DNA of 64,000 nucleotides, from positions 105,842 through 169,841 of the forward strand of contig NZ_JAHZAX010000007.1 in assembly GCF_019423705.1 (NCBI RefSeq), in the 5' to 3' direction. Positions 17,856-26,453 of this stretch are shown one piece after another. The stretch comes from Ruminococcus sp. GTDB taxonomy: Bacteria; Bacillota; Clostridia; Oscillospirales; Ruminococcaceae. Made by a program: the position numbers and the translations under genes. Position 1 is the first letter of the stretch; each line of letters begins with the position of its first letter. Under the pieces are notes generated by a model. The model had not been told where the DNA came from and searched no databases. It saw only the letters and a program-made list of their open reading frames with translations.

Positions 17856-18575
17856 ATGGGATTTTTTACACCAAAGAACACACCCGAAAATGCAGTTAAG
17901 GCGCAGATCGACGCAAAGCTTGCATTCATAAACGAAAAATATACCGAGATCGGACGTTTTGTTAAGCTGAAAATGGCAGATCAGATCGAAGCACCTGAGG
18001 TCAAGAATCTGATCGCACAGATCGACGCCACCCTCGCCGAGCTCAAAGGTCTTAACGAGCAGCTTCTCACTATCAGAGGGGTAAAGCTTTGCACAAATTG
18101 CGGCCACGAGATACCTGTTGCAACAGCATTTTGCCCCGACTGCGGAACAAAGCAGCCTGCACAGAATACACAGAATATGCAGGGCGGAGCAGCCGTGCCA
18201 ATGGGTCAGCCTGCGCAGAATTTCCAGCCACAGGCAAATTTCGTTCAGCCGATGAATCAGGTAATGGGAAATCCTGTTGAGCCTGGCTATACACCCCCTG
18301 TTGCACGTCCTGTCAACGGCGAAGTGAGAATTGACGCACCAACGCCGGCTTCCGTTCAGCAGGCAGCAGAGCCGCAGGAAGTTGCTCAGCCGGCAGCAGA
18401 GCCTGTTATAAATGAAGCACCACAGGAAGCCGTTCAGGCTTCTGCACCTGTTCAGAACGAGCAGCCTGCACAGCCTGTTCAGCCAACGCAGGGTCAGTTT
18501 ATTTTCTGCTCGCAATGCGGACACAAAGAGCCTGCGACAGTTAAATTCTGCTCGAACTGCGGCAGCAAGCTTTAA
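17856..18575 (+). CDS. Double zinc-ribbon protein
   Basis: A 239-residue cytosolic protein. Residues 1-70 are helical and probably coiled coil (two runs of AQIDA-type helices). A first zinc ribbon, CTNCGHEIPVATAFCPDCG, follows. A long Gln/Pro/Ala-rich disordered linker separates it from a second ribbon at the very end, CSQCGHKEPATVKFCSNCG. Proteins of this shape are common in Firmicutes and mostly uncharacterised. The ribbons probably bind structural zinc and mediate protein or nucleic-acid contacts. It lies 35 bases upstream of maf in the same direction. Confidence 0.85.
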   Translation: MGFFTPKNTPENAVKAQIDAKLAFINEKYTEIGRFVKLKMADQIEAPEVKNLIAQIDATLAELKGLNEQLLTIRGVKLCTNCGHEIPVATAFCPDCGTKQPAQNTQNMQGGAAVPMGQPAQNFQPQANFVQPMNQVMGNPVEPGYTPPVARPVNGEVRIDAPTPASVQQAAEPQEVAQPAAEPVINEAPQEAVQASAPVQNEQPAQPVQPTQGQFIFCSQCGHKEPATVKFCSNCGSKL

Positions 18576-18610
18576 TTTTGTATATCACACAAAAATAGGA
18601 GTAAAAGTAT

Positions 18611-19216
18611 ATGTCTGTAAATATCGCTTCTGAGCTTATGGAATATGATGTGATACTTGCTTCGGCTTCTCCGAGAAGGAAGGAGCTGCTTTCGCTGATG
18701 TGCGAAAATTTTCGTGTCATTCCCTCTGATTGTGACGAAACTATCCCTGCCGACGTTGCGGCGGAGCTTGCCCCCGAGTATCTTTCGGGGATAAAGTGCA
18801 GATGTATCGCCTCGGTCTACGATCTCAGCGTTGTTATCGGCTGCGACACAGTCGTTATCTGCGGCGGCAAAGTTCTCGGCAAGCCTGCGGACGAGGCCGA
18901 TGCCATAAAAATGCTGGAGAGCCTTTCGGGAAAGACCCACGACGTTATCACAGGCGTGACTATCGGCAGAGGTTGCCGTTACAGAAGCTTTTCCGTTGAC
19001 ACAAAGGTCACGTTCAGAGAGTTAGGTCGTGACGAGATACTGACCTATGTCAAAAGCGGCGAGCCTATGGATAAGGCTGGGGCTTACGGCATACAGGGGA
19101 AAGGCGCTTTGCTGGTGGAGAAGATCGAGGGCGATTTCTTCAACGTGGTGGGACTGCCTGTCTCAAGACTCGCAGAGGAAATGCACGAATTTCTCAAAAA
19201 AGTTCAGTCAAAGTAA
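18611..19216 (+). CDS. maf: Maf-family nucleotide pyrophosphatase
   Basis: Housekeeping NTP pyrophosphatase that hydrolyses modified or canonical NTPs and is linked to septum formation in Bacillus. The signature ASASPRRKELLS is near the N-terminus. CDTVV and GKPADEADAIKML follow, then the YGIQGKGALLVEKIEGDFFNVVGLP block. It has 201 residues, the normal length. The start is ATG 18611, after AGGAG. Its last 13 bases overlap the 3' end of the convergent DUF421 gene. Confidence 0.95.
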   Translation: MSVNIASELMEYDVILASASPRRKELLSLMCENFRVIPSDCDETIPADVAAELAPEYLSGIKCRCIASVYDLSVVIGCDTVVICGGKVLGKPADEADAIKMLESLSGKTHDVITGVTIGRGCRYRSFSVDTKVTFRELGRDEILTYVKSGEPMDKAGAYGIQGKGALLVEKIEGDFFNVVGLPVSRLAEEMHEFLKKVQSK

Positions 19217-19914
19217 ATTTTCTTGTTGCTCTCTGCGGTCTTAGGGAAAACTGTCACATTGTCCTTGTCGTCAACGGTGCAGAGAAAGACCTTGTCGGGG
19301 GAAGGGCAGCCCTGCTTTTTTATCTCGTTTGTGAGCCATTTTATCTCCTTGCCTGCATAGCGGAGGTTGTCCTCCATAACAACGCCGTCAAGGATAAGAT
19401 TGATACAAAGTCGCTCGTCCTCTTTTTGATAGCCTAAGTCCTTGGGCGTGAGGGGCGCTTCGGCGGCACGCTCCATAAATGATATAGTGCCATTAGTTTC
19501 CAAAATGGCGTAGGATATCTTTGAAATATCGAAATAGCCCGAAGTCCTTGCCCTTGAAAGCAGGTCGTTGACGTCCAGCTTTGCAGTCTTGAGATTTTCG
19601 GGATATATTTTGCCTTTTTCGATGAGAAGTATTGGCTTGCCCGAAAGAAAATGGCGGCAATGGATAGATCTCATCGTGAAAACGGAAAGCAGAAAGCCCG
19701 TCAAGCCGTAAAGTATCATTGCGATTATCGGCACCACAAGCTCGTCCATTTCCTGCGATACCGCCATTTCTGCGGCGATAGAGCCAATTGTAATGCCGTT
19801 GATGTAGTCAAAAAGCGTGAGCTGGGAAATTTGCTTGTTGCCAAGAAGCTTTGAGATGATAAACATCACGATTATCGAGCCGACTGTCGCAAGTATCGTG
19901 TGGATGATGTTCAT
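19204..19914 (-). CDS. DUF421/YetF-like membrane protein
   Basis: A 236-residue inner-membrane protein. Three hydrophobic segments lie in the first 90 residues (IHTILATVGSIIVMFIISKL; ITIGSIAAEMAV; VVPIIAMILYGLTGFLLSVF). A cytosolic domain with SGKPILLIEKGKI and DLLSRARTSGYFDISKISYAILETNG is diagnostic for DUF421 (YetF/YrbG/YkjA). The function is unknown; Bacillus relatives are linked to spores or stress. ATG 19914 is preferred over a longer frame because AAAGGGG precedes it. It is divergent from the small gene at 20012 and convergent with maf. Confidence 0.88.
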   Translation of the reverse strand: MNIIHTILATVGSIIVMFIISKLLGNKQISQLTLFDYINGITIGSIAAEMAVSQEMDELVVPIIAMILYGLTGFLLSVFTMRSIHCRHFLSGKPILLIEKGKIYPENLKTAKLDVNDLLSRARTSGYFDISKISYAILETNGTISFMERAAEAPLTPKDLGYQKEDERLCINLILDGVVMEDNLRYAGKEIKWLTNEIKKQGCPSPDKVFLCTVDDKDNVTVFPKTAESNKKIYFD

Positions 19915-20011
19915 AAGGTTTGCCCCTTTCGGTGTTTGTTTTAAAACTGGTAGAAATATTATTCTCAGCCCGTGGCGGATTATTCCCATTCGGAATATAA
20001 TGATAGCGGTG

Positions 20012-20233
20012 ATGAATGTGACGAACAGGACGAAGGAGCAAAAGGGCGGACTTTGCTGGGGACAGCAGCTCAATATTATGGCGGCGTTTGCGAATTACCT
20101 CGGCGAGGGAATGACAGCCGATCAGCTTGGGCTGCTTTCGGCATTTTTGCAGTCGGTGGGCGAATCGCTGGACGTTATCGCCTCTGCAAGACAGCTTTGC
20201 GAAAACAGCCGGCAGGATATTATCGGAGAATAG
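20012..20233 (+). CDS. Small helical protein, DUF6774-like
   Basis: About 73 residues. The core LNIMAAFANYLGEGMTADQLGLLSAFLQSVGESLDVIASARQLC resembles the small DUF6774 proteins of Clostridia (pattern from memory, not searched). Those are predicted helical with a Cys near each end. ATG 20012 is a guess: no strong ribosome-binding site is visible, and ATG 20000 is also possible. The gene at 20256 follows 22 bases later and is probably cotranscribed. Function unknown. Confidence 0.6.
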   Translation: MNVTNRTKEQKGGLCWGQQLNIMAAFANYLGEGMTADQLGLLSAFLQSVGESLDVIASARQLCENSRQDIIGE

Positions 20234-20255
20234 AAACGAACAGGAGAGAAAACAT

Positions 20256-20567
20256 ATGGGACTTTTCAGCAAAAGCAAAAACAAGGGTACGCCCTTAAAA
20301 GAGCTTGAAAGATATCACGGCAAGCGGATATCATACGTTGTTGAGCGCATCGGAGCGGAGGAGAACGTTATCGGGCGAACAGGGGGCATTTCCGTTGACG
20401 ATGAAAAGCTTGTGGTGGTCTGCGACGGACACGAGGTCGCAAGGTTCGATGTGAAAGGTCTTGTCTGCGCCGAGCTTATGAGCCACAATGGTGCGGATAT
20501 CAAGGGCACAGATGTGTCCACAGGCAAACAGCGCCACGTCGTTGTTCATTATGCCAACAAAAGGTGA
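20256..20567 (+). CDS. Small unknown protein (103 residues)
   Basis: Begins MGLFSKSKNKGTPLKELERYHGKRISYVVERIGAEE. It continues as a compact beta-rich domain (GGISVDDEKLVVVCDGHEVARFDVKGL...ELMSHNGADIKGTDVSTG). ATG 20256 follows AGGAGAG (20242-20248). There is no signal peptide or membrane segment. The start resembles other MGLFxxxxK small cytosolic proteins, but I recognise no family. Confidence 0.75.
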   Translation: MGLFSKSKNKGTPLKELERYHGKRISYVVERIGAEENVIGRTGGISVDDEKLVVVCDGHEVARFDVKGLVCAELMSHNGADIKGTDVSTGKQRHVVVHYANKR

Positions 20568-20654
20568 CAAAAATCGGCAGGAAAGCTCCTGATTTTATGT
20601 GCGATTTTTTCAAACATACTTGCTTTGCACATAAATCTATCACATAAGGGTGAT

Positions 20655-20800
20655 ATCATATATACAGTCGGGAAGGAAAGAACGAAAAGAAAATCCTCCC
20701 GACGGTATAAATCAAGCTTTCGTGATTGTTTTCTTCATATATTTTTCTATACTTCCTTAATGAATAAAAACCTGCATTTCGGTGCGGGTTTTTATTTTTT
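20655..20800 (+). ncRNA. Possible small RNA or untranslated element with terminator
   Basis: GTCGGGAAGGA (20667-20677) pairs with TCCTCCCGAC (20694-20703). AATCA/TGATT forms a second small hairpin. A strong terminator closes the unit (20766-20800: AAAAACCTGCA / TGCGGGTTTTT, then ATTTTTTT). A weak promoter-like TTGCTT...CATAAG is at 20620-20648. No coding frame is convincing. It could also be the 3' tail of the upstream transcript. Confidence 0.35.
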
Positions 20801-20848
20801 TGCGTATAGATATCAGCACATTGCCTTAAAAAATTCATTATATTGCTG

Positions 20849-20877
20849 TTGACAATTCATATTTATGGTGCTATAAT
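20849..20877 (+). promoter_or_regulatory. Sigma-A promoter of the T-box-ilvA unit
   Basis: TTGACA (20849-20854), 17 bases, TATAAT (20872-20877): both boxes perfect. Confidence 0.88.
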
Positions 20878-20883
20878 GTTTGT

Positions 20884-21160
20884 ATTGAATGAATATGATG
20901 AATAAATGAATATGAGAAAAGCTGAGACGGGAAAGGTGACGGTGCGAATACCTCGCAGAGAGCGGACGTTTGGTGAAAGTCCGCAGGGATAACAGCGTCA
21001 GGATCATCTCCGAGCTGGTCGGCCTAAGCGAAAGTTTTAAGCAGACCCGGTGCTCTCACCGTTAAAATGAGATATGAGTGGCGGAAAGTTATTTTCCGCA
21101 ATCAGAGTGGTAACACGGAGATATTATGTCTTCGCCTCTATATAGGCGAGGGCTTTTTTA
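20884..21160 (+). promoter_or_regulatory. T-box leader, probably isoleucine-responsive
   Basis: tRNA-sensing transcription attenuator. Visible parts in order are the stem I GA motif AGAGAGCGGAC and distal loop GGTGAAAGTCCGC (20957-20982), a candidate specifier segment with two overlapping ATC triplets (21002-21007) before TCCGAGC, the T-box sequence AGAGTGGTAACACGGAG (about 21104-21120), and a terminator stem GTCTTCGCCT / AGGCGAGGGC (21128-21152) followed by T6. ATC is an isoleucine codon, which suits ilvA. The specifier assignment is inferred without folding software. Confidence 0.88.
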
Positions 21161-21209
21161 TTTCATATTTGTCTTTTCGGTATCAAATTAGAAAAAGAGG
21201 TTGTTTTTT

Positions 21210-22412
21210 ATGCTTACACTTGACAAGGTTTTTGACGCTTCAAACGTGCTTAAAGAGGTCATCAGACCAACTGCCTGCATTTATGCGCCAAAGGTCAATC
21301 CTGACTGCAATGTTTATCTGAAAACAGAAAATCTTCAGGTAACAGGATCCTTTAAGGTGAGAGGTGCTTACTATAAGATTTCACAGTTGTCAGATGAAGA
21401 GAAGTCTCACGGCGTTATCGCTTGCTCAGCCGGCAACCACGCACAGGGCGTTGCGCTGGCAGCTACAAAGAACGGTATCAAGTCTATAATCTGTCTCCCT
21501 GACGGCGCTCCTATCTCAAAGGTAGAGGCTACAAAGGGCTATGGCGCTGAGGTATGTCTCGTTCCCGGCGTTTATGACGACGCCTATGCAAAGGCTATCG
21601 AGCTGAGAGACGAAAAGGGCTATACATTCATTCACCCATTCGACGACGAGAACGTTATCGCAGGTCAGGGAACAATCGGCCTTGAGATACTCAATCAGGT
21701 GGCAAATGCCGATGTTATCGTTGTTCCTGTTGGCGGCGGCGGACTTATCTCGGGCGTTGCCTTCACAGTAAAGCAGCTCAAGCCAAACGTTAGAGTTTAC
21801 GGCGTGCAGGCTGAGGGCGCACCTTCAATGGTAAATTCCCTCAAGGACGATAAGATCGAGTGCCTTGACAGCGTACATACTATCGCCGACGGTATCAAGG
21901 TAAAAGAGCCGGGCGAGCACACATTTGAATACTGCAAGCAGTATGTTGACGGCGTAGTTACAGTTTCGGACGATGAGATATCTTCTGCGATCCTCCACCT
22001 TATCGAGAAGCAGAAGCTCGTTTCAGAGGGCGCAGGCGCAACACCTGTGGCTGCGGTTATGTTCAATAAGATTCCTGACCTCAAGGGCAAGAACGTTGTA
22101 TGTCTCGTTTCGGGCGGCAATATCGACGTTACCATACTTTCAAGAGTTATCAAGAGAGGTCTCCTCAAGTCGGGCAGATCAGATACTCTTACTATCCAGC
22201 TTGAGGATAGACCAGGTCAGCTCAGAGATGTTTCCGCTATCATCTCAAAGCTCGGCGGAAATGTTGTTTCAGTTCACCACGAGAGAGCAAGCGAGGACAG
22301 CGATATCACCGATTGCCTGCTGAGACTTGTGCTTGAAACAAGAAATTACGATCATATCAGAGATATCAGACAGGCTCTCACAGCCGCAGGCTTCAAGATC
22401 GTAAACAAGTAA
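21210..22412 (+). CDS. ilvA: Threonine ammonia-lyase with ACT domain
   Basis: PLP enzyme that deaminates threonine to 2-oxobutanoate, the first step to isoleucine. The Schiff-base lysine is Lys49 in GSFKVRGAYYKI, and the phosphate-binding loop is VPVGGGGLISG. A single C-terminal ACT domain begins near residue 325 (SDTLTIQLEDRPGQLRDVSAII). The 400-residue form with one ACT domain is the short clostridial type. The upstream isoleucine-type T-box argues for a biosynthetic rather than catabolic role. ATG 21210 is placed nine bases after AAAAGAGG; TTG 21201 abuts that site. ridA follows. Confidence 0.94.
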   Translation: MLTLDKVFDASNVLKEVIRPTACIYAPKVNPDCNVYLKTENLQVTGSFKVRGAYYKISQLSDEEKSHGVIACSAGNHAQGVALAATKNGIKSIICLPDGAPISKVEATKGYGAEVCLVPGVYDDAYAKAIELRDEKGYTFIHPFDDENVIAGQGTIGLEILNQVANADVIVVPVGGGGLISGVAFTVKQLKPNVRVYGVQAEGAPSMVNSLKDDKIECLDSVHTIADGIKVKEPGEHTFEYCKQYVDGVVTVSDDEISSAILHLIEKQKLVSEGAGATPVAAVMFNKIPDLKGKNVVCLVSGGNIDVTILSRVIKRGLLKSGRSDTLTIQLEDRPGQLRDVSAIISKLGGNVVSVHHERASEDSDITDCLLRLVLETRNYDHIRDIRQALTAAGFKIVNK

Positions 22413-22442
22413 TGAAAATCGTATCAAATAGTGCATTGGATT

Positions 22443-22475
22443 GTAGGGGACGGCGTCCTCGACGTCCCACTTGTT
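22443..22475 (+). repeat. Palindromic repeat, type C
   Basis: GTAGGGGACGGCGTCCTCG, then ACGTCCCACTTGTTTG, between ilvA and ridA. It is the same sequence as the minus-strand copies at 4308-4336 and 22985-23015. Confidence 0.8.
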
Positions 22476-22543
22476 TGTACGAATTTTAATAAACATAATT
22501 AGTATTAGTGTAATTTAAATATTATAGATAGGAGTAGATAAAA

Positions 22544-22918
22544 ATGGCAGAAGTTGTTTACACAAAAAACGCACCGGATGCGATCGGTCCATATTCACAG
22601 GCAATGAAGGTTGGAAACCTTGTTTTCACATCTGGTCAGATCGCAATTGACCCGGCAACAGGCAATGTTGAGGCAACAACTATCGAGGAGCAGACACATC
22701 AGGTGTGCAAGAACCTCACAAACGTTCTTGAAGCCGCCGGCACATCTATCGGCAAGGCTGTCAAGACAGTATGCTTCCTCAAGAATATGTCTGATTTCGG
22801 CGCATTCAACAGCGTTTACGGCGAGTATTTCACATCAAAGCCAGCACGTTCCTGCGTGGCTGTTAAGGAGCTTCCAAAGGACGTTCTTGTTGAAGTTGAG
22901 GTAATTGCTGAGGCATAA
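22544..22918 (+). CDS. ridA: RidA family enamine/imine deaminase
   Basis: Hydrolyses the reactive 2-aminoacrylate and 2-aminocrotonate released by threonine/serine dehydratases, protecting PLP enzymes. The 124-residue protein has NAPDAIGPYSQAMKVGNLVFTSGQ at the N-terminus. The family arginine is in PARSCVAVKELPKDVLVEVEVIA. Its place just downstream of ilvA, whose product it detoxifies, makes functional and probably transcriptional linkage likely. ATG follows AGGAG. Confidence 0.96.
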   Translation: MAEVVYTKNAPDAIGPYSQAMKVGNLVFTSGQIAIDPATGNVEATTIEEQTHQVCKNLTNVLEAAGTSIGKAVKTVCFLKNMSDFGAFNSVYGEYFTSKPARSCVAVKELPKDVLVEVEVIAEA

Positions 22919-22943
22919 TGCCTTTCAGCGGTGCTGAGAAATT

Positions 22944-23075
22944 GTAGGGGCGGCCTAAGGTCGCCCTTTGTTTTATAACCGAAACAGGCGGGACGTCGAG
23001 GACGCCGTCCCCTACAATCGACGTTCGCCCATTGGTTACATTGACAGATTTGTAGGCGGATAATGTTCGCCCTTT
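22944..23075. repeat. Cluster of palindromic repeats in alternating orientation
   Basis: 22944-22968 (+) is type B, GTAGGGGCGGCC...GGTCGCCC. 22985-23017 (-) is type C, ending CCCCTAC. It runs into a stray type A 3' half, CGTTCGCCCATTGG. 23052-23075 (+) is a degenerate type A copy, GTAGGCGGATAATGTTCGCCC. Nothing else is visible in this gap. Confidence 0.8.
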
Positions 23076-23144
23076 GTTTTTACAGGCTTGAAAATATGCA
23101 AGCCTTATGGGGAAAGTATAGATATATGAGGTAATCAGTAAATT

Positions 23145-24416
23145 ATGTTAAATATGGAATTTGTCAAGGCGAAAATGCGGACGGTGAAAAAGTTCAGCCT
23201 TGCCTTTGTCAAGTGGGTGTTCATAGCCTGCGCTGTGGGCGTTATCGGCGGAATAGTGGGTTCGCTCTTTCATCTTGCGGTAAATTTCGCAACAGATTTC
23301 CGCCTTGCACATAGCTGGACGCTTTATTTGCTGCCCATAGCAGGCCTTTTCATCGTGTTCAGTTACCGTGCCTGCAAGGTGGACGAGGAAACTGGCACGA
23401 ACCTTATAATAAGCTCGGTGCGAAGCAATATCAAAGTGCCGCTGCTAATGGCGCCGCTTATCTTTATGGGCACGGTGCTGACCCACATAACAGGCGGTTC
23501 GGCAGGCCGTGAGGGTGCGGCTTTGCAGCTTGGCGGAAGTCTCGGCGCAAAGGTGGGGGAGCTTTTGAAGCTTGACGAAAAGGACTCCAGCCTTGTGATA
23601 ATGTGCGGAATGAGCGCAGTTTTCGCTGCACTTTTCGGCACGCCGCTTACGGCAACATTTTTCGCAATGGAAGTAATAAGCGTCGGCGTTATATACTATG
23701 TCGGCCTTGTGCCCTGCATAGCTTCGTCACTCATCGCATATAAGATTTCGATATTGGCAGGCCTTGCGCCCACAAAATTCAACATTGGCGGAGCGATACC
23801 AAAGCTTTCAATGGTCTCCGTTGCGCAGATTGCAGGGCTTTCAGCGCTTTGTGCGGTCATATCCATCGTCCTTTGTATGGTAATGGAATTTACCCATTCA
23901 CGCTTTAAAATTTATATGCCCAACACCTATCTGCGCATTGCAATAGGCGGCGTTGCGATAATATTGCTGACCCTGCTTATCGGCACAAGAGATTACAACG
24001 GTTCGGGCGTGGACGTTATCGTGAACGCTATCGAGAGCGGCAAAGCCAATCCCGAAGCCTTTGTGCTGAAAATAATCTTCACAGCCATAACGATAAACAC
24101 AGGCTTCAAGGGCGGCGAGATCGTGCCAACGTTTTTCATCGGCGCAACATTCGGCTGCACAGCAGCGCCTCTGCTGGGGCTTGACCCTGCCTTTGGCGCA
24201 GCGGTAGGCCTTGTGGCGCTGTTCTGCGGCGTTGTGAACTGTCCGGTGGCGTCGATACTGTTGAGCTTTGAACTTTTCGGCGGCGGAGGACTTATCCTCT
24301 TTGCGGTGGCCTGCGGCGTAAGCTATATGCTTTCGGGCTATTACGGCCTTTACAGCAGTCAGAAGATTATGTACTCAAAGACAAAGCCGGAGTTTATAAA
24401 TATTAATGCGAAATAA
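23145..24416 (+). CDS. CLC-family anion channel/transporter
   Basis: Polytopic membrane protein (423 residues, about ten helices) of the chloride channel superfamily. It shows the gating-glutamate motif GGSAGREGAALQLGG and the later GGEIVPTFFIGATFG. The usual N-terminal GSGIP anion-site motif is absent; at that place it reads EETGTNLIISS. This suggests a divergent branch, possibly a fluoride/proton antiporter (inference). Substrate is not determined. ATG 23145 or 23154 could start it; GAGGT (23128-23132) is nearer the first. Confidence 0.88.
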   Translation: MLNMEFVKAKMRTVKKFSLAFVKWVFIACAVGVIGGIVGSLFHLAVNFATDFRLAHSWTLYLLPIAGLFIVFSYRACKVDEETGTNLIISSVRSNIKVPLLMAPLIFMGTVLTHITGGSAGREGAALQLGGSLGAKVGELLKLDEKDSSLVIMCGMSAVFAALFGTPLTATFFAMEVISVGVIYYVGLVPCIASSLIAYKISILAGLAPTKFNIGGAIPKLSMVSVAQIAGLSALCAVISIVLCMVMEFTHSRFKIYMPNTYLRIAIGGVAIILLTLLIGTRDYNGSGVDVIVNAIESGKANPEAFVLKIIFTAITINTGFKGGEIVPTFFIGATFGCTAAPLLGLDPAFGAAVGLVALFCGVVNCPVASILLSFELFGGGGLILFAVACGVSYMLSGYYGLYSSQKIMYSKTKPEFININAK

Positions 24417-24443
24417 AAGCAATCAATTATGAACCTGTCAATT

Positions 24444-24469
24444 GTAGGGGCGAACATCGTTCACCCGTT
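24444..24469 (+). repeat. Palindromic repeat, type A
   Basis: GTAGGGGCGAACATCGTTCACCCGTT, one mismatch in the right arm. It lies just before the terminator shared by the convergent CLC and mannanase genes. Confidence 0.8.
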
Positions 24470-24481
24470 GTCGACAGTCAA

Positions 24482-24516
24482 AAAAAGAGTATGAGCAATA
24501 AGCCCATACTCTTTTT
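24482..24516. terminator. Bidirectional terminator between convergent genes
   Basis: AAAAAGAGTATG (24482-24493) pairs with CATACTCTTTTT (24505-24516). There are T runs on both strands. Confidence 0.85.
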
Positions 24517-24535
24517 ATTTAGATATTGTCAGAAT

Positions 24536-24561
24536 GTAGGGGCGACCCGTGGTCGCCCGTT
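24536..24561 (+). repeat. Palindromic repeat, type B
   Basis: GTAGGGGCGACCCGTGGTCGCCCGTT; perfect arms GGGCGACC / GGTCGCCC. Confidence 0.85.
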
Positions 24562-24598
24562 TGGTTTGTAGCTTTTTCTATTGCATTAACCTAATTTA

Positions 24599-26254
24599 TT
24601 ACTTATGCTCTTCAAGATACTTCTCCGTGTCCATTGGATAGCACTTGAGGTTCGGAAGCTCGTCCAAAGTGAGCACACGCTCGCTGTTGTAGATCTTGTT
24701 CCACTCGTCAAAGCTTGTGTACTGATCTGAAAGCTGCTTGTCCTTGATGCAGAATTCTCCGTTCCAGGTCGAGAAGAATGACCAGCGTGCGCCGTCGTTG
24801 AAAGCGGCGTCTGGGTCGAACATCGAGCCGTTCTCGGTCATTGCGATTATCTTGTTTGTGGAAGTGCTCTTCTTGAGCAGATCGTAATATTCCTTCTGTG
24901 AGGAGCTGTCCTGCTCGGCCGGATAGCAGTCGTAACCCATTATGTCAACGTACTCGTCACCCGGGTACCAGTCAGGGTTCTGTGCGTTCCATACCCAAAT
25001 AAGGTTGTTAAGTCCGTACTCGTTTGTGAACTTGTCGTACATAAGCTTCCAAAGCTGGAGATAAGCGTCCTTGCCGGCTGAACCCCACCAGAACCAAGCG
25101 TTGCCCGGATATTTCGGGTCGCCTGCCGCCTCGTGGAGAGGTCTCCAAAGGATAGGCACGTTTGCGTCTGCAAGCTGCTTGAGCACCCCTGCCATATGGT
25201 CAAGGTCGGCGATGATAGCGTCGTAGCCCTCGGGATCTTCGCCGTTGAGTGCCTTTGCAAGGTCAAAGTCGGTGTATTCGGAATAGAAGCCCTGCCACCA
25301 AGCGCCGCCGTTCTTTTCAAGGTTCTTTTCCGGCGCATACCAATGCCAGCAAAGTGAAACTATGCCGTTTTCGTTGTTGTACCAGTCCATAGCCTGAAGC
25401 GGAACCATATCTCCGCCGCCTGCTTCGTGAGCAAGTGCGCTGTTTGAAAGGTTTAAAACGTCCAGACCGAGGATAGCAGGCTTCTTGCCTGTGTATTTCT
25501 CGATCTCCTTGAACTCACGGCTGTCCTTGCCCTCGTTGTCGCCCGAGAACTGACCTGAGATTGTGTACTTGCCGTAAACGTCCGTAAGGAAGTTGAAAAG
25601 TCTCTTCGCCTCGTCGGAAGCGTTAGGGTTTGAAAGCTGGTTTGAAACCTCATACTGTGAAAGGTCGATAGCAGGCGCAGGTGTGATCGTGATCTTGTCA
25701 ATGTAAATGTGACCCTGGTCGGCCTTTATGCCGATGGTATGCTTGCCCTCGTCGATAAGAACGTTCTCTGCAACTGTCTCGCCAAATTCTGTTGTTGTGG
25801 ACTTGAATGAAGTCAGCGAAGCGCCGTCAACTGTGATGAGGTTTGACTGACCCTCAGCGTCAGCGGCCATTGTAAGTGTGATGTTGTAGCTGCCCTTTGC
25901 AGGAAATTCAACTTCAAAATCAACTTCATCACCCGAAGAGCTTATTGAAACGAAGCCGTCGCCCGAAAAATCGCCGAGGAAGTTCTTGTCAAGCACCACT
26001 GCACCTCCCGAAAGAGTTCCTTTTTCCGCCTCAGACTCGAACTTGAAGTCCTCAGGCACGTCATAATCGTTTGTAACGTCTGAAAGATCAAGGTTGCCCA
26101 TATCTTCAACAACAGGTGCTGTGGTGGTCGTGGCAGCCGTGCTGTCTGCGCCGGAAGCCGTGCTGCTGTTGCCTGTGCTTGAACAGCCTGCCGCCGCACA
26201 AGCCATTATCACCGCCATACAAGCGGCAAGAGTTCTTTTGATGATGTCTCTCAT
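24599..26254 (-). CDS. GH26 endo-beta-1,4-mannanase lipoprotein with N-terminal CBM
   Basis: Surface-anchored enzyme that cuts mannan/glucomannan backbones. The signal peptide ends in lipobox AAGC (Cys24), followed by a Ser/Thr/Ala linker. A CBM35-like beta-sandwich (about residues 65-190) runs from FESEAEKGTLSGGA to GHIYIDKITITPAP. The GH26 domain fills the rest. WRPLHEAAGD holds the acid/base Glu375, and IIAMTENGS holds the nucleophile Glu474, as in the family. A single-domain lipid anchor rather than a dockerin means it is not cellulosomal. The cellobiose 2-epimerase at 50232 could act on mannobiose made from its products. Confidence 0.93.
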   Translation of the reverse strand: MRDIIKRTLAACMAVIMACAAAGCSSTGNSSTASGADSTAATTTTAPVVEDMGNLDLSDVTNDYDVPEDFKFESEAEKGTLSGGAVVLDKNFLGDFSGDGFVSISSSGDEVDFEVEFPAKGSYNITLTMAADAEGQSNLITVDGASLTSFKSTTTEFGETVAENVLIDEGKHTIGIKADQGHIYIDKITITPAPAIDLSQYEVSNQLSNPNASDEAKRLFNFLTDVYGKYTISGQFSGDNEGKDSREFKEIEKYTGKKPAILGLDVLNLSNSALAHEAGGGDMVPLQAMDWYNNENGIVSLCWHWYAPEKNLEKNGGAWWQGFYSEYTDFDLAKALNGEDPEGYDAIIADLDHMAGVLKQLADANVPILWRPLHEAAGDPKYPGNAWFWWGSAGKDAYLQLWKLMYDKFTNEYGLNNLIWVWNAQNPDWYPGDEYVDIMGYDCYPAEQDSSSQKEYYDLLKKSTSTNKIIAMTENGSMFDPDAAFNDGARWSFFSTWNGEFCIKDKQLSDQYTSFDEWNKIYNSERVLTLDELPNLKCYPMDTEKYLEEHK

Positions 26255-26347
26255 AAAATTCTCCTTATCTCAAATATCATATTTGGAATATTCAAATTTT
26301 CATAAAGCCTGTTATTCAAAAATGCTTTATGATATCCTCTACTTTTA

Positions 26348-26375
26348 AATATAACATATACAAAACCGTTGTCAA
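26348..26375 (-). promoter_or_regulatory. Promoter of the mannanase gene with nearby operator-like site
   Basis: On the minus strand: TTGACA (26375-26370), 16 bases, TATATT (26353-26348). Upstream, TAAACGTTAT-type sequence centred near 26417 resembles a LacI-family operator half. Confidence 0.6.
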
Positions 26376-26453
26376 TAGACAAATACAATGTTTTACACCA
26401 CGTTCAAAATTGATAACGTTTACTTTGTCCGCCTTTGCAATATCATAAAAATA

